64,000 nucleotides of DNA from Schizochytrium sp. CCTCC M209059 (GCA_000818945.1 KN805372.1:1097401-1161400); one strand, 5' to 3'; shown: positions 30,026 through 40,243, counted from the stretch's first letter. Translations and numbers: made by a program. The notes: generated by a model not told the origin, from the letters alone.

Positions 30026-30739
30026 TCAAGACGCCTCCTTGCAGGTCGTGGATTTCCGAGTAAGCCTGTATATCTTGATCCGTTTGCTCTGAAATTCGGG
30101 GTGAAAGTCCTGAACGGAAATCTCTCGAATCTGAAAAGAACGAGCTTGAAGCTCTGCCCAAAGGAGCTCGTCGGTGCGTATTGCGCGGGTCTGATGTGCA
30201 AGAAGAATGTGTTGGATATGGGGGTTGGCGCTTTCGATGCGTGCGAGAGTGTCTGCAAAGGGAATGACGAGTTCTGGGACCCAAATGACGTCGGCAGCAA
30301 GAATGTGTGTGAGATCGCCATGCTCTACAGCGCGAGGATCGAGCTCTTCTGCGGTCCAGTCGAGTGCAAAGACCTGGACACGCTCACTTAAGTGTTCGTT
30401 TCGAGCTGCATTCCCAAGCGCATTCCCAAGCGCATAGTCAAGATCTGTGAGATAGACTGCGCCAGCGCCAAGAGCGGCACTTGCGAGGCCTACGACGCCC
30501 GTGCCACAGCCTAGCTCGAGCACACGAGCTTGTGGAGAAAGAGGTACGGCGTGCTCGACATACTTGGCGAGCACGATACTCCCGTCCCAAACGACGAGGC
30601 CTGTGCCTTCGCCAGTGTTGGCGACCTCGTCGACGAGCAGTGGCTTGCCAGCGATCTTCAGCTCGCCGCGTGAGCAGTTGACTGCGAACTCACGCCAGCC
30701 GAGAAGAAGCACAGGCGCGGCGTCTTCTTGGGCGGCCAT
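30026..30739 (-). CDS. METTL21/FAM86-type protein methyltransferase
   Basis: 237 residues from ATG 30739. The frame runs 17 codons further to a TTG, which I do not use. It is a seven-beta-strand SAM methyltransferase: VWDGSIVLAKYVE (about 50-62) is the family's N-terminal element, VLELGCGTGVVGL (73-85) is the SAM-binding motif I, and the acidic LTDLD follows. The post-motif AADVIWVPEL (149-157) corresponds to the DxxY/D-V-x-Y/W signature of the lysine methyltransferase group that includes METTL21 and FAM86. Substrates in that group are chaperones, elongation factors and similar cytosolic proteins. The individual target cannot be assigned. Its stop lies only about 90 bases from the convergent end of the giant repeat gene. 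Confidence 0.83.
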   Translation of the reverse strand: MAAQEDAAPVLLLGWREFAVNCSRGELKIAGKPLLVDEVANTGEGTGLVVWDGSIVLAKYVEHAVPLSPQARVLELGCGTGVVGLASAALGAGAVYLTDLDYALGNALGNAARNEHLSERVQVFALDWTAEELDPRAVEHGDLTHILAADVIWVPELVIPFADTLARIESANPHIQHILLAHQTRAIRTDELLWAELQARSFQIREISVQDFHPEFQSKRIKIYRLTRKSTTCKEAS

Positions 30740-31022
30740 GCCAGCCGTCGAGGCAGCCGCTGCCACTGCCAGCGTCGTTATGGCAAGCAAGGTCTTGATT
30801 TTCCTCGCGAATCGATTTGCTTGTTTTGGTTTTCACCAATGAATTTTTTTTATTAGGCCTTTGCAGGCCTCGGCTTATAGGTTCTAATCGAGCCTGGGCC
30901 GACATCCAAGCCTACCACAACCGTAGTTTGTTGACACGATGGGTCGGAGGGAACAGCTGAGATGATGAACTCGCGTTGTGTGGCGAGCAAATTTCTAATC
31001 TCCAAGTATCACATTATCATGA

Positions 31023-32867
31023 TTATGCATCTTGTGCAAGAGAGATGAAGACTGCGCCGAGACGAAGCGTTGCATGTGGCGTTTCGCTATCTGAGCTGTC
31101 CTCTGCAATTTTTTCGGAAGTGTCTTCCACGAAACATTGGACCTGGGCAACGGCGCCATCCTTGAGAGAGCCAAGCTTTTGCCAGAACTCTGATTCGGTA
31201 GCGACGCTAGCTTTGGGCTTCTTCGAATAAATGGTGATCTCGTCCTGAGATTCGAGCGTTTCACCGTTCTCAAGATCGTGGCGGCGGCGGCATGGCTCGA
31301 CGACCATCTTGAGCATAAATTTATCAGTGAAGGGTAGCAAGATGCCAAGTTGAGTGTCTGGCACAGCGTTGCCTTTGGCTGCGGCGTTCTCTTGATCGAG
31401 GGTCACGGCTCCTTGGATGTCGGGACAATGGAGCTGGAAGCGCACAAAGCGGCCTTTTGCTGTGATTTGTTCCGTGCCAGACTCTGCAATAGGCTCGAGG
31501 CGCACTTTTCTGCCAGTTTGCAGGGCAAGAGTGACTTGGCGAGGAAAGATGTCGCGTGCCATGCTCTGCTTCGCGTTCTTTTCGTCTTCAGAGACGGGTT
31601 CGATGGTGACACCTGTTGAAGACGCTTGTGCGCTGCTTTCTTCGTCAAGCGCCGTGTTGCGGCCGGAAAGGAGTTCCTCGACAATGTCTTCGTTGTACAG
31701 GCCTGCGAGCTGGCGAACGAGGGGGTCGTCACGGCCTTCCTTTTCCTTAAAAGTCGTTTGAAAAACCCTTTGGATTTGTTGGTTCCAGTTCGTTTCGCGT
31801 AAGAGGCTATCGCGAACCTCTGCGACCTGCTCAAGCACTAAAGTCGAGGACGTCGTGGCTGGCGGCGCATCCATGATGACCAGCTCATCAAAAGTGCGCT
31901 GCAGATCGGCGAGCACGGGGAGCTGATCGACGAGAGTCTGATTAAGGTACTTGCGTGTGCGCAAGAGGGAATCTTTACGGAATGAGTGAAAGTGATAGCG
32001 TTTGCGAACCTCCCCCTCGCAGAGCAGATTAAAGAGAATGAGCCAGGGTTGCGCCTCGAGAGGAGTGAGCAAAAGCAGGTCTCTGGGTTCGACGTTTGTC
32101 CAGATATGGTCTCGTAGTTTTTCCCATTGGCCTTGCGAAGTGCGGCGCGTCCACGGCGGGTTTTCGATGCATGGGACGACGAGACATGGGACGTCATGCG
32201 TGTCAAGCAGGCGCGTCATGACGCTGAGCGGGAGCTGAGTGACGTGCTCACAAATAAATCGCAGCACAGACACCGCGGCGATGCTACAGCGCCAGACCAC
32301 GTCGCGAAGCTGACGACGGAAATCGCGCAACCGTGCCTCTGGAGTGTCGAGCTCTGGTGCACTTTGGTCTTGATTGGCGCCTGATGCGTCGTGGTCGTCA
32401 CCGTTGTTTAAGTCATCGCGCACCGAGCGTTCGCAAAGCCATCGAAGACGGCGACAACAGTAGTCAACGACCTCGACAATGGTCTCGCCACACGACTGCG
32501 CGGCGTAGTCGTGGTAGAGGACGACTTCGAGCAGATTGCACAGGGTGGCTTCATGGAAAGCGACGTGGTAGCCGCGGATAGAGTTGCGCTCTGCGAGGTG
32601 GCGCTGGACAGACTCGTCGGCGAGGACGTGCTCGCGCCAGGCCTCGATGACAACGAGCTCATGCACGACCACACGAAGCTTGTCGTGTGTGACGAGTCCC
32701 TCGAGCACAAAGTTTTCCTCGTTCTTTTGCACGCTCTCGTGCGCCTGCAGGTTGAGTTTCTGCAGGGCAAGGTGCTGTTTCATCCATGTTGGCGAGCCAA
32801 CCTCTTCCACGGGAAAGGCTTTGAGGGCTTCGATGGTGCGCTCTGCCTCGTGCGCGGGAAGCACCAT
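31023..32867 (-). CDS. ZMYND10: ZMYND10-like axonemal dynein assembly factor lacking the MYND finger
   Basis: 614 residues from ATG 32867. The N-terminal half matches ZMYND10/BLU: an acidic-initiated helix with AFPVEEVGSPTWMKQHLALQ, LVTHDKLRVVVHELVVIEAW, FHEATLCNLLEVVLYH and VVDYCCRRLRWL. ZMYND10 works with LRRC6 and HSP90-type chaperones to preassemble dynein arms in the cytoplasm of ciliated cells, so its presence implies motile flagella. The usual protein is about 440 residues and ends in a MYND zinc finger. Here no Cys/His cluster is present. Instead, a C-terminal extension of about 200 residues holds mixed beta-like sequence, with ARDIFPRQVTLAL near its start, and the chain ends at FISLAQDA. 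A missed C-terminal exon is possible but no MYND-coding sequence is obvious downstream. Confidence 0.8.
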   Translation of the reverse strand: MVLPAHEAERTIEALKAFPVEEVGSPTWMKQHLALQKLNLQAHESVQKNEENFVLEGLVTHDKLRVVVHELVVIEAWREHVLADESVQRHLAERNSIRGYHVAFHEATLCNLLEVVLYHDYAAQSCGETIVEVVDYCCRRLRWLCERSVRDDLNNGDDHDASGANQDQSAPELDTPEARLRDFRRQLRDVVWRCSIAAVSVLRFICEHVTQLPLSVMTRLLDTHDVPCLVVPCIENPPWTRRTSQGQWEKLRDHIWTNVEPRDLLLLTPLEAQPWLILFNLLCEGEVRKRYHFHSFRKDSLLRTRKYLNQTLVDQLPVLADLQRTFDELVIMDAPPATTSSTLVLEQVAEVRDSLLRETNWNQQIQRVFQTTFKEKEGRDDPLVRQLAGLYNEDIVEELLSGRNTALDEESSAQASSTGVTIEPVSEDEKNAKQSMARDIFPRQVTLALQTGRKVRLEPIAESGTEQITAKGRFVRFQLHCPDIQGAVTLDQENAAAKGNAVPDTQLGILLPFTDKFMLKMVVEPCRRRHDLENGETLESQDEITIYSKKPKASVATESEFWQKLGSLKDGAVAQVQCFVEDTSEKIAEDSSDSETPHATLRLGAVFISLAQDA

Positions 32868-33765
32868 CTTCTCCTCTTTTTTCCTTTTCTTGAACCTCTG
32901 TGCTGCGTGCAGCTCCTGCCAGCGCCTGGGCTCTTTCTTGTTTGTTTATTTTTTCTCGATTTGGACTCAACGTTCGAGTCCAATACGGTGGTACTACATA
33001 TTGGGACTTTGAAGACCGTTGAGGCCGCCGCCGCAAGTGCTTGTTCCGAAGAAGGTGGGGCGGGAACTAGGGCCTGGGCCTAATGTAGCCTACAGAGCTT
33101 CAAAATAAAGGTGACTTTTACAGCGTCATCATCCGAGTCATCATCATGCATGCTAGGGCCTAACTGTATGCCTATGTCTTACAGAAGAGTTTGGCGACAA
33201 GAATTATGATTCGTGACTTGTACACTCGGCTGGCGAACTAGGACGCAAGCGCATGTCGCTTCGCATTGTCAGTCTCTTCACCATTCAACACTGTGGCCAT
33301 TCATTGGTCAGTCACCATCGAAGAAAAGCGTCGCTTCCCACGTCCGCTGGTAGACCCACGTATAGTACTATACATTCAAGTAAATAGGCAAGCCGGCCGC
33401 GGCCCGAGTAGGTACTATACGAGTAGGGTCAGGTGCATGTGCGCACACCCTCAAGAAACTGGAAACCTACAGGGCCCACTTCGCGGCACGTGTGCCGGCA
33501 CGTGGTATACGTCACGATAGCTTGCTGCACGCCAAGCTGAAAAAAAGGCAAAGCGACAACTTGCGTCCAAGATCGAGGCTGACGCCGGGGCCGACACTGA
33601 CTGGGCTGGCGTCGCCAGGCAAAAGAGCAGACGCAGACGAGCAGACGCTGAGCCGGCGCTGGGCCGAGAGGTAGACGCATAGGCTTGAGGTCAAAGCGCG
33701 ACTAGTCAGACTGACTTACTTATTTACTTCTGGGGGAAGAGAGATTGAGGTGATCGCCGCCGACG
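32868..33765. promoter_or_regulatory. Divergent upstream region of ZMYND10-like and membrane-protein genes
   Basis: About 0.9 kb between head-to-head starts. GGGCCTGGGCCTAA lies around 33070-33082, about 200 bases upstream of the ZMYND10-like ATG, and CTAGGGCCTAA near 33153-33165. The remainder shows no gene. Confidence 0.45.
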
Positions 33766-34941
33766 ATGATTCGGGTTTTGCAAGGCATGAACGGAGATCT
33801 TCGATTTTGGTCGAGAGTCATGGCTGTGGCCGAAGGCATCAATATTATCGGCAACAATGTCTACGATGTCAGTACTTCCATATATTACTATGCGCAGGAT
33901 GCCGAAGTCTCTTATATGCTTGTGCTCGCGACGGCGGCCTGCGTCTTGCACCTGTTCGCCACCATGATTGTACTAAAGTATGATATACTGGACAGTCTGC
34001 CTTCAATGATCGAGGCGACCTTCATGACCACCGTGGCAGTTTTCCTCGGACCAGGCATTGTGGCGGCTAACTTTGGAAATGACTTGTATCCGTTTGCGCG
34101 CAACTATGCACAAACCTACAACTCGACGGAGTGGACCATGGATGAGGCATGTCCCCCGACAGGGCAGCTTTCTTTCATTTTCACGGTACTCTCGGGGGGC
34201 TTCATGGGCACTTCGTTTCTCATGGACGCGTACGGGGTCTATACCTGGCCCTCGAAAGATGTAGCATCGTGGCTCAGCATGGGGAACGGATGGGCTGGAG
34301 CTTTGCCTCTCGCGTCGACTTGTTTGATGAAGCTCGTGGTCCTACTTCCGATTGGTTCTGTGTATGTGTTCCGCTCATACTTTCCCCTCTTGTCTCTTTT
34401 CGTCGCCATGGCGTTTTGCGAGATTACTGCACGGGTTCTTGCTCGACTTCAAAATAGTCGCGTCGACTGGGTGTATGCGACTGTCGTGCGACCACGTTCA
34501 GAGCCCATTTCGCTCGCTGAGCACTTTTCGGTCTTCTTTGGACGATTCCCTTCAATAATTGTGGGTATCATTTCGCTGCTCTGGTTTGTTATTTCAATTG
34601 GAGCAGATGGCGGCATCGGGTGGCTTGGTGATAACCCGGGCTTGCCGCTATGCACGCCCTTTGGCTACACAACGTGCTGCTGGGTGTTTTTTGGATATGT
34701 CGTATATCTGCACCTTTTATACCTGGTGTGCGGTATGCAGGGAATGGCTGGGACCTTGGCAGTGATGAAGATGAAGATGGACGATGATGTGGTCGAGGAA
34801 ATTCTTTTGAAGAAGCGCCGAGGCATGTGCTTTCGCGTGATCGGGGACTTGATTTTCCACGCAGAGCTTCCGAATTTGCGTGAAAATGCAGACGCTGATG
34901 CGACACGTGTTGGGGCCAAAGTGAATCCCACGGGACCGTGA
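33766..34941 (+). CDS. Polytopic membrane protein of unknown function
   Basis: 391 residues from ATG 33766. I do not recognise the family. Hydrophobic segments at about 49-70, 82-103, 135-155, 177-200, 205-222, 262-280 and 302-322 predict six or seven membrane helices. The N-terminal 48 residues are amphipathic. A loop after the second helix has NNS/T-type sequons (NST at about 119-121) and a Cys, and another loop before the last helix has CTPFGYTTCCW, so disulfides on the lumenal or outer side are possible. The C-terminal 65 residues are charged and cytosolic-looking (LLKKRRGMCFRVIGDL). Codon use and sustained hydrophobic pattern support a real gene, but no catalytic motif is evident. Confidence 0.72.
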   Translation: MIRVLQGMNGDLRFWSRVMAVAEGINIIGNNVYDVSTSIYYYAQDAEVSYMLVLATAACVLHLFATMIVLKYDILDSLPSMIEATFMTTVAVFLGPGIVAANFGNDLYPFARNYAQTYNSTEWTMDEACPPTGQLSFIFTVLSGGFMGTSFLMDAYGVYTWPSKDVASWLSMGNGWAGALPLASTCLMKLVVLLPIGSVYVFRSYFPLLSLFVAMAFCEITARVLARLQNSRVDWVYATVVRPRSEPISLAEHFSVFFGRFPSIIVGIISLLWFVISIGADGGIGWLGDNPGLPLCTPFGYTTCCWVFFGYVVYLHLLYLVCGMQGMAGTLAVMKMKMDDDVVEEILLKKRRGMCFRVIGDLIFHAELPNLRENADADATRVGAKVNPTGP

Positions 34942-35336
34942 CCCTCGCAAGGCTAAGCGTGCAGCTGGATCCACCTTTTGATCGAACCTGACTCGTGTGA
35001 CTTCTGCGAGTTCTGCGAGTTCTGCGACTCCTGGGACCAATACTTGAACTATACTTTTCAAAGAATGATCTTCTAACCATCAATGTCGGACCTAAGACGC
35101 AGAACTTCCAGTCTCGATGCACAGCTCGTTGCTTGGCCGGCGAGAAACGGCGATCGCCACGCCTGAGTGGGACGTGGGACGCGTCGGATCATCTGGACCA
35201 GGCACGCAAACTTTCACTTGGAAACGCCACGAAACACTGGACTTGCCTTCCTTCCATTCACAATCGTGGCAGGCCTGGCACCAGTCGGAACCAGATGGCA
35301 GCCTGCAGAAGCGGCAGCAGCTGCACCGAGCTCGAT

Positions 35337-35387
35337 TGATCAGTCGATCAATCGATCGATCGATCGAACGAACGAACGAACGAACGG
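35337..35387 (+). repeat. (GATC)n/(GAAC)n compound array
   Basis: Imperfect GATC units pass into five GAAC units. Confidence 0.85.
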
Positions 35388-36663
35388 ATCCAAGATCGAG
35401 ATCGAGATCGACAGCGACGGCGACAATCGGCGACATTTGCGACATCCAGCACCGGCGGCCGCGCGGCGGGTTTGCGTCCGTCCCACGATCGTCCAAAACG
35501 CGCCCCGCCTGGCCAGTACCTCTGGAAGCTATGGAATCTTGGAGCCTCCGCAAGGCGGCCCAGAATTCGCAAACCGGGTTGCGCATCTCGCGGCGGGAAC
35601 TTGAGGACAGCACTGTGGGCTTGACGGAAGTTTGCGCCGCCTTCCGTTCTCCACGGTTCGCCGGTGCGTCCCCTCCTCGCTCTACTGACGCTCGCATACA
35701 AGGGACATATTAGATGCGTCCGTCCGTCGCCGACGCACGGTCCAGTTCCGTTGAGGAAAACACACGTCGCTAAGAGGGCGCGTGTCGCGTCTCCACTGGC
35801 ACCAGACGGCCGCGTTCGGCGCGGGATTCAGGCCGATGCGCCCGCAGTGTACCCCACTAACCGCCACACTTTATGCTTACTCCGCCTGCGGTAGAACGTA
35901 GCGCCCCCCCCCCCGAGCAAGCTACCGGCCCCCCCTGCCCCCACCCCCATCAATTCCACACCGGTTCCGCAAGGGCCTGGCTATTTGAAATAAGTAGAAG
36001 ACGTCGACGGAACGCATTTACATGGCATCTGCGGGCGCGCTGTGGTCCGTCTTCACACGCGGTGGCACTCCCTGGATCGCGATGCGAGCAGCACGACTAA
36101 CCCAAAACAAGACCTCTGTAGCTGGCTGCTGCACTGGTGGCCGTTCCGCCAAGAGGACGATGCTGCCGGCCGTAGGTTTGCTGCTGCTCCCTCTTTTCCT
36201 CGCTCGACGCGGCCGCGTCTGTCTGGCCGGCGCGAACGGTCGCTTTGTTGCTCCGCTAACTACCAACCTTTTCTTTTCCTGGATTTTCCAATAGATAGAC
36301 TTTGAATTTTCTTCCCTCTTTTCCACGCTCCAACTCCACTCCCTTCCGCAGCCAGCCGCCGCTGCGCAAGACGCAAGACTTCGCCCGCGAGGCGCCGCTC
36401 GGACCGGCTACGGAAATTTCTCTCGCCTCGCGGTCCCGGCCAGCGCGGTCCGGAGCGTCCTCGCCCAGCAGCTCCTCGCGCTCCCCGCTCAGGCTGAAGC
36501 CGGGTCCAACGGCCACTGCCTGATCGATCACCCGAACTTCAAAAAAAATGAAAATGCATTAAAAACCTGACCAAAGAACCGTGGCAAGGCATCAAACTCG
36601 CCCACGCACGCAGCCGTTTCGCCCGCGCTTAGGTCTCGTCTCGGTCGGTCCCGGAGCCGCCCC

Positions 36664-36693
36664 GCGTCGCGTCGCGTCGCGTCGCGTCGCGTG
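36664..36693 (+). repeat. (CGTCG)n pentanucleotide array
   Basis: Six copies of GCGTC/CGTCG, followed by a GGTC array at 36804-36823. Confidence 0.85.
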
Positions 36694-37718
36694 CTCCCTC
36701 CCTCCCTTCCTCCCGCTCCGGCCGCCTCGCCTCGCGCGGCGCGGCCCGACGCGGCCGAGCTCTGGCGCCGCACCGCGCAAAAGGGGAGAAAAGCTGCAGC
36801 TCCGGTCGGTCGGTCGGTCGGTCCTCGGTAGTTTATCATTCCGAAGGGACTTTTTCTTTTCTTTTTTTTGGAATCATCATAATAAAAAATTGGCGAGGGA
36901 GCTGAGCCGCGGGAAGCCAAGCGAGCGAGCACCTCGCAGTCGCGCCCGAAGCTTGCTTCTCCCTGCGCGTCCGAGGCGCGTGGCGGCGGAGAAGGGCGGC
37001 CTGTGCCTGTGCCTGCGCGGCGCGGCGACCGCGGGTTGGTTTCCCGGAGCGGAGCGGGCTGTCTATCATCATCTGTCTGTCCAAGTGACCGTGCGTCTGT
37101 ACGTAGTAGGCTACTAGCTATGGTGTACTACGTACGTATGTCTGTAGGTGTGCCTGTCTTCCTCTCCTTGCGTCGGTTTAGGACGATGTCTACGTCGTCC
37201 GGCAGTCCGCAAACTCGAGCAAACCTGAACCCGGGTCGCCCGCGAAGCCAAAGCCGCGCCGCCTGCCTGCAAGTCCCTGCCTGCCTGCGCGCCACTTGCC
37301 AGCTGCAGCAGTCTCGCTCGCTCCCGCGACCGGGTCGTAGCCGCAGCCGCAGCCGCAGAGGCAGAGTCCGCACGGAGCGAACGAACGTGCGACGGCGGGT
37401 TTTCTTCATCCAGCCACCTTCCTCTCCATCTCTCCGGCCCTCCAGCGCGTCCAAGCCTGGCAGGCCAAGCCAAGCCAAGCCACGCCAAGCCAAGTCTACG
37501 CGCACGTTTCGGCGTCCAGAAAGACCCCGATCGCGCCGAGTCCGTCGAGGCCGCCGTGCCGCACGCAAGAGCAGGACCAGGAGCGAACAAGGCTCCCGAC
37601 CTTGCGCGCCTTTTTGGCCCTTGTGAAAGAGACACTGAGTCAGAGAGAGAGTTTCTTCTTCTCCTTCTCCTTCTTCATCTTCTTCTTCTTCCCCCCCACC
37701 GTCTGTCTGCTCAGCGCA

Positions 37719-37742
37719 GCTAGCTAGCTAGCTAGCTAGCTG
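37719..37742 (+). repeat. (GCTA)n array
   Basis: About six GCTA units, which is self-complementary as AGCT/TAGC. The same unit recurs at 47.2 kb. Confidence 0.9.
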
Positions 37743-38114
37743 AGCCCGGCGGCGTCCGTTCTTGCCGCGAAAAGCGCTGCAAACCCGAAAGGACTCTTCA
37801 GGACAAGCGGCCAGACCAAGACCGCGGCGGCCTCGCTCGCCCGTGCCCGAGAAGCGTCTCTCCGCGCCTCGTCTCGTCGCCTCCCACCGCGCCTCCTCGC
37901 GTCCCATCCCATCTCCTCTCATCTCGCCGCATCCCAACTCGTCTCATCTCACCCGGAGTCCCCAGCTCCGACTCCGCGCGCCTGGACTGCGTCTCGACCG
38001 CGCGTCGCCCGACGCCGCCGTAGCCTCCCTCTGCAGCAGCCGCTGTCGCTGCCCGCGCACCTTCGCGGCCTCGTGCACGCGCCCGTCGCCGTCGTTGCGC
38101 TCGCAGCCAGAGCC

Positions 38115-38230
38115 AAGCAGGCAAGCAAACAAGCAGGCAAGCAGATAAGCAAGCAGACAAGCAAGCAGATAAGCAAGCAAGCAAGCCCGCAAGGCAAGGC
38201 GAGCCGCGCCAGCCAGCCAGCCAGCCAGCC
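38115..38230 (+). repeat. Compound AAGCA/GGCA and GCCA array
   Basis: About 80 bases of interrupted AAGCA, GGCA and GATA-containing units, then after a short gap five GCCA units. Confidence 0.85.
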
Positions 38231-38582
38231 TCGCCGGCCCTGCTTCCTCCGCGGCGTCGCTTCTTCCGCCCGGCCGTGAGTCGCCTGCAGAAGGGCTAAG
38301 CCGGGCCAGGCCGAGCCACTCAAGCAAGCGAGCGAGCGGGCAAGCCGAGCCACCCAAGGCGGCAGGCACGCCTCCGGCAAGCGACGTCGCCGCGGCAAAC
38401 TCGCTTCAGACGCTCGCGGTGCAGCGCTCTCGCGCGGCGACGGCCACGACGAGGAGACCCGAGGGCCCCCGCTGCGGAGCGCCGACGACGCGGCGAGAGA
38501 GCAGAGGCAGGCGCAGCAGAGACAGGTCAAGGCTCGTGCGCAGGGCGAGGTCGAGGTCGAGCGGAGACCAGCGGAGAGAAAG

Positions 38583-38906
38583 ATGCTTGCTCGCGCGGCA
38601 CGTTCGCGACATGTGCGCAACACCTCGTGGGAGTCGCTGGCAGCCATGCAGCAGGCCGTGACCATGCCCGCGCCTCGCACCCTGCAGAGCGTACGCGCAC
38701 TGCAGCAGGCAGCGGTCCCGGATCCCATGGCCGTGCAGGACAAGCTCAACACCAACGATGCCGAGCTCACGGCCGAAGAGCCTTTTGTCATTCTTGACCG
38801 CCGAGGTGAATTCTTCTACGAGCCCGTGCCTTGCGTCGATAGCCGATACCCGATCGGCGATGGACGCCCCAGCAACGACGACATCGACGACCTGCTCTTT
38901 CTGTAA
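38583..38906 (+). CDS. Small hypothetical protein (107 aa)
   Basis: ATG 38583 to TAA 38906. The peptide is not repeat-derived. It has a balanced composition with an N-terminal basic helix (MLARAARSRHVRNTSW) and an acidic, ordered-looking C-terminal half that includes EEPFVILDRRGEFFYEPVPC and ends NDDIDDLLFL. The contrast with the flanking low-complexity DNA supports coding. No family is recognised. The N-terminus could be a mitochondrial presequence. It lies on the same strand as the PSMG4-like gene 0.8 kb downstream. Confidence 0.5.
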   Translation: MLARAARSRHVRNTSWESLAAMQQAVTMPAPRTLQSVRALQQAAVPDPMAVQDKLNTNDAELTAEEPFVILDRRGEFFYEPVPCVDSRYPIGDGRPSNDDIDDLLFL

Positions 38907-39712
38907 ACACAAACGCAGAGTCGACGCGTTGTGCCAAGTCGAGGACAAAGGACTTCAACATTGTCATCCTCCTTTGCAGGGCCCTCAACCAAGATCGAAA
39001 ACTTCAGCCCCACCTGGCATCGACTTCGGTTGCCTGGTCGCGCATGCTCGCGACATGTATACTAACATAAACAATAGGGCCAATACTTATACTTTAACGA
39101 AAACATAATTTCCATTCTTTTAAATTATCGGCTGTGGCAGACTTATGAGACAATCGGTATACTGGTATAAGTCTCTGACCCGTTCTACGTCGTTGACATT
39201 ACAGAATTAATCTTTGGCATACGATTTGTAGGCTTGCGAACTTGACAACAAAAGATCCGTCGTCAGTGTTTCGTTCGCTCCTCGACGGCCAAGTGAAAGT
39301 CGCGCGTCACAATCAACTTCAATCAAAGCTTTAGATGAGTAATACCTCTTCTGATGATACAACCTTCGGGGGAGCATGACTCTGTTTTTGCGAGCACTCA
39401 AGAAGTCTTTGACCTTTGAAAGAATAAGCACAGGTGTTTATCCGTATCAGCGATTTCAAATGTGTCTCCAAGGCGATTTCTAATCCTGCAAAGTACGGCT
39501 TGTTGGGATTCGACATCATCAAGGCGTGCAAGCGTTCTGGTCATACACAATGAGAGCTCGTGTCGAGCTCACTTGCACTCCTGCGCGCACTGGCTGCTGA
39601 CCATGTGGGCGGAAAGACAAGTTTTAGTCATCGGCGACGAGCAACGCGAAGCAAGTTGAGAAGAAAAGCATCGAAGAAAAGCACGAAAAGCAGAATACAA
39701 TCCTCAAGGATC
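38907..39712. other. Intergenic region
   Basis: An AT-richer spacer between the small ORF and the PSMG4-like gene. The frame of the next gene opens at 39560 on a GTG, but the sequence before ATG 39713 is Lys/Arg/Ser filler. No gene or repeat array seen. Confidence 0.6.
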
Positions 39713-40243
39713 ATGGTGCTCGCTGGGAAGGGAGCACGACCGGGGGCCGCGGCCGCGGGCGGCGCGACAGCAGCCGCGAGCCTTGCCCAGGGGCGCGACG
39801 ACGCTGCTACGAGCAGCTCAGCGACGCTCGCGCAGCCGCAAACGCAGCCAGGCATTGGCATTGAGCGCTTCGTGGTGCAGGATCCAGACGAGCCCGACAA
39901 GCGCGCGTACGTCATGCTTTGGCGCCTGGACAAGAGCTTCTTCGTGTGGACAGGCCCTGCGCTCGCCAAACCTGTGCTTCCGCACATTGTCGCCGGACTC
40001 GTTGGCCGTTATGACGGAGTTGAGCCATTTGCTTCGACGGTTTGCGAGCTCGGCGGTGCCGCTGCGCAGGGTGCGCACGGCATGGCGCGGAGGCTTGCCA
40101 AACGCAATGGACTTCCAAACAGCGTTGTTCACGTCTCTTGTGCGCTCGTTGAGGGCGACATCGAGTTACGGAGGGCTGTCGAGGCCGAGGTCGCGCGACG
40201 TATGGCGCCCAGGCCCGGCGACAAGTCGATCACGGCAAAATGA
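39713..40243 (+). CDS. PSMG4: Proteasome assembly chaperone 4-like protein
   Basis: 176 residues from ATG 39713. After an Ala/Gly/Gln-rich N-terminal extension of about 45 residues, the sequence follows PSMG4/PAC4: a core strand with RLDKSFFVWTGPA (about 71-83, cf. DSLFLWVG in animals), then LVGRYDGVEPFASTV, then the conserved GMARRLAKRNGLPNSVVHVSC, and finally a helix ending EVARRM. PAC4 pairs with PAC3 and helps assemble the 20S proteasome alpha ring. Its small size and low conservation make it easy to miss. The match is by pattern over the full domain, so the call is fairly secure, while the N-terminal extension is unusual. Confidence 0.78.
   Translation: MVLAGKGARPGAAAAGGATAAASLAQGRDDAATSSSATLAQPQTQPGIGIERFVVQDPDEPDKRAYVMLWRLDKSFFVWTGPALAKPVLPHIVAGLVGRYDGVEPFASTVCELGGAAAQGAHGMARRLAKRNGLPNSVVHVSCALVEGDIELRRAVEAEVARRMAPRPGDKSITAK

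Larger units (their letters stand above)
34942..38582. other. 3.6-kb gene-poor low-complexity spacer
   Basis: No gene supported. Contents in order: GATC/GAAC arrays (35337-35387), a C13 homopolymer near 35905, CGTCG (36664-36693) and GGTC (36804-36823) arrays, a GCTA array (37719-37742), AAGCA/GGCA arrays (38115-38195) and a GCCA array (38208-38230). Overlapping frames on both strands encode Arg/Ser/Ala filler. It could hold non-coding RNA genes, which I cannot recognise by eye, or long 5' leader sequence of the small ORF at 38583. Confidence 0.55.

Noticed and set aside
35092..35713. Overlapping frames on both strands of about 200 codons
   Set aside because: They run through GATC/GAAC arrays, neither has a recognisable domain, and composition matches repeat-derived sequence.
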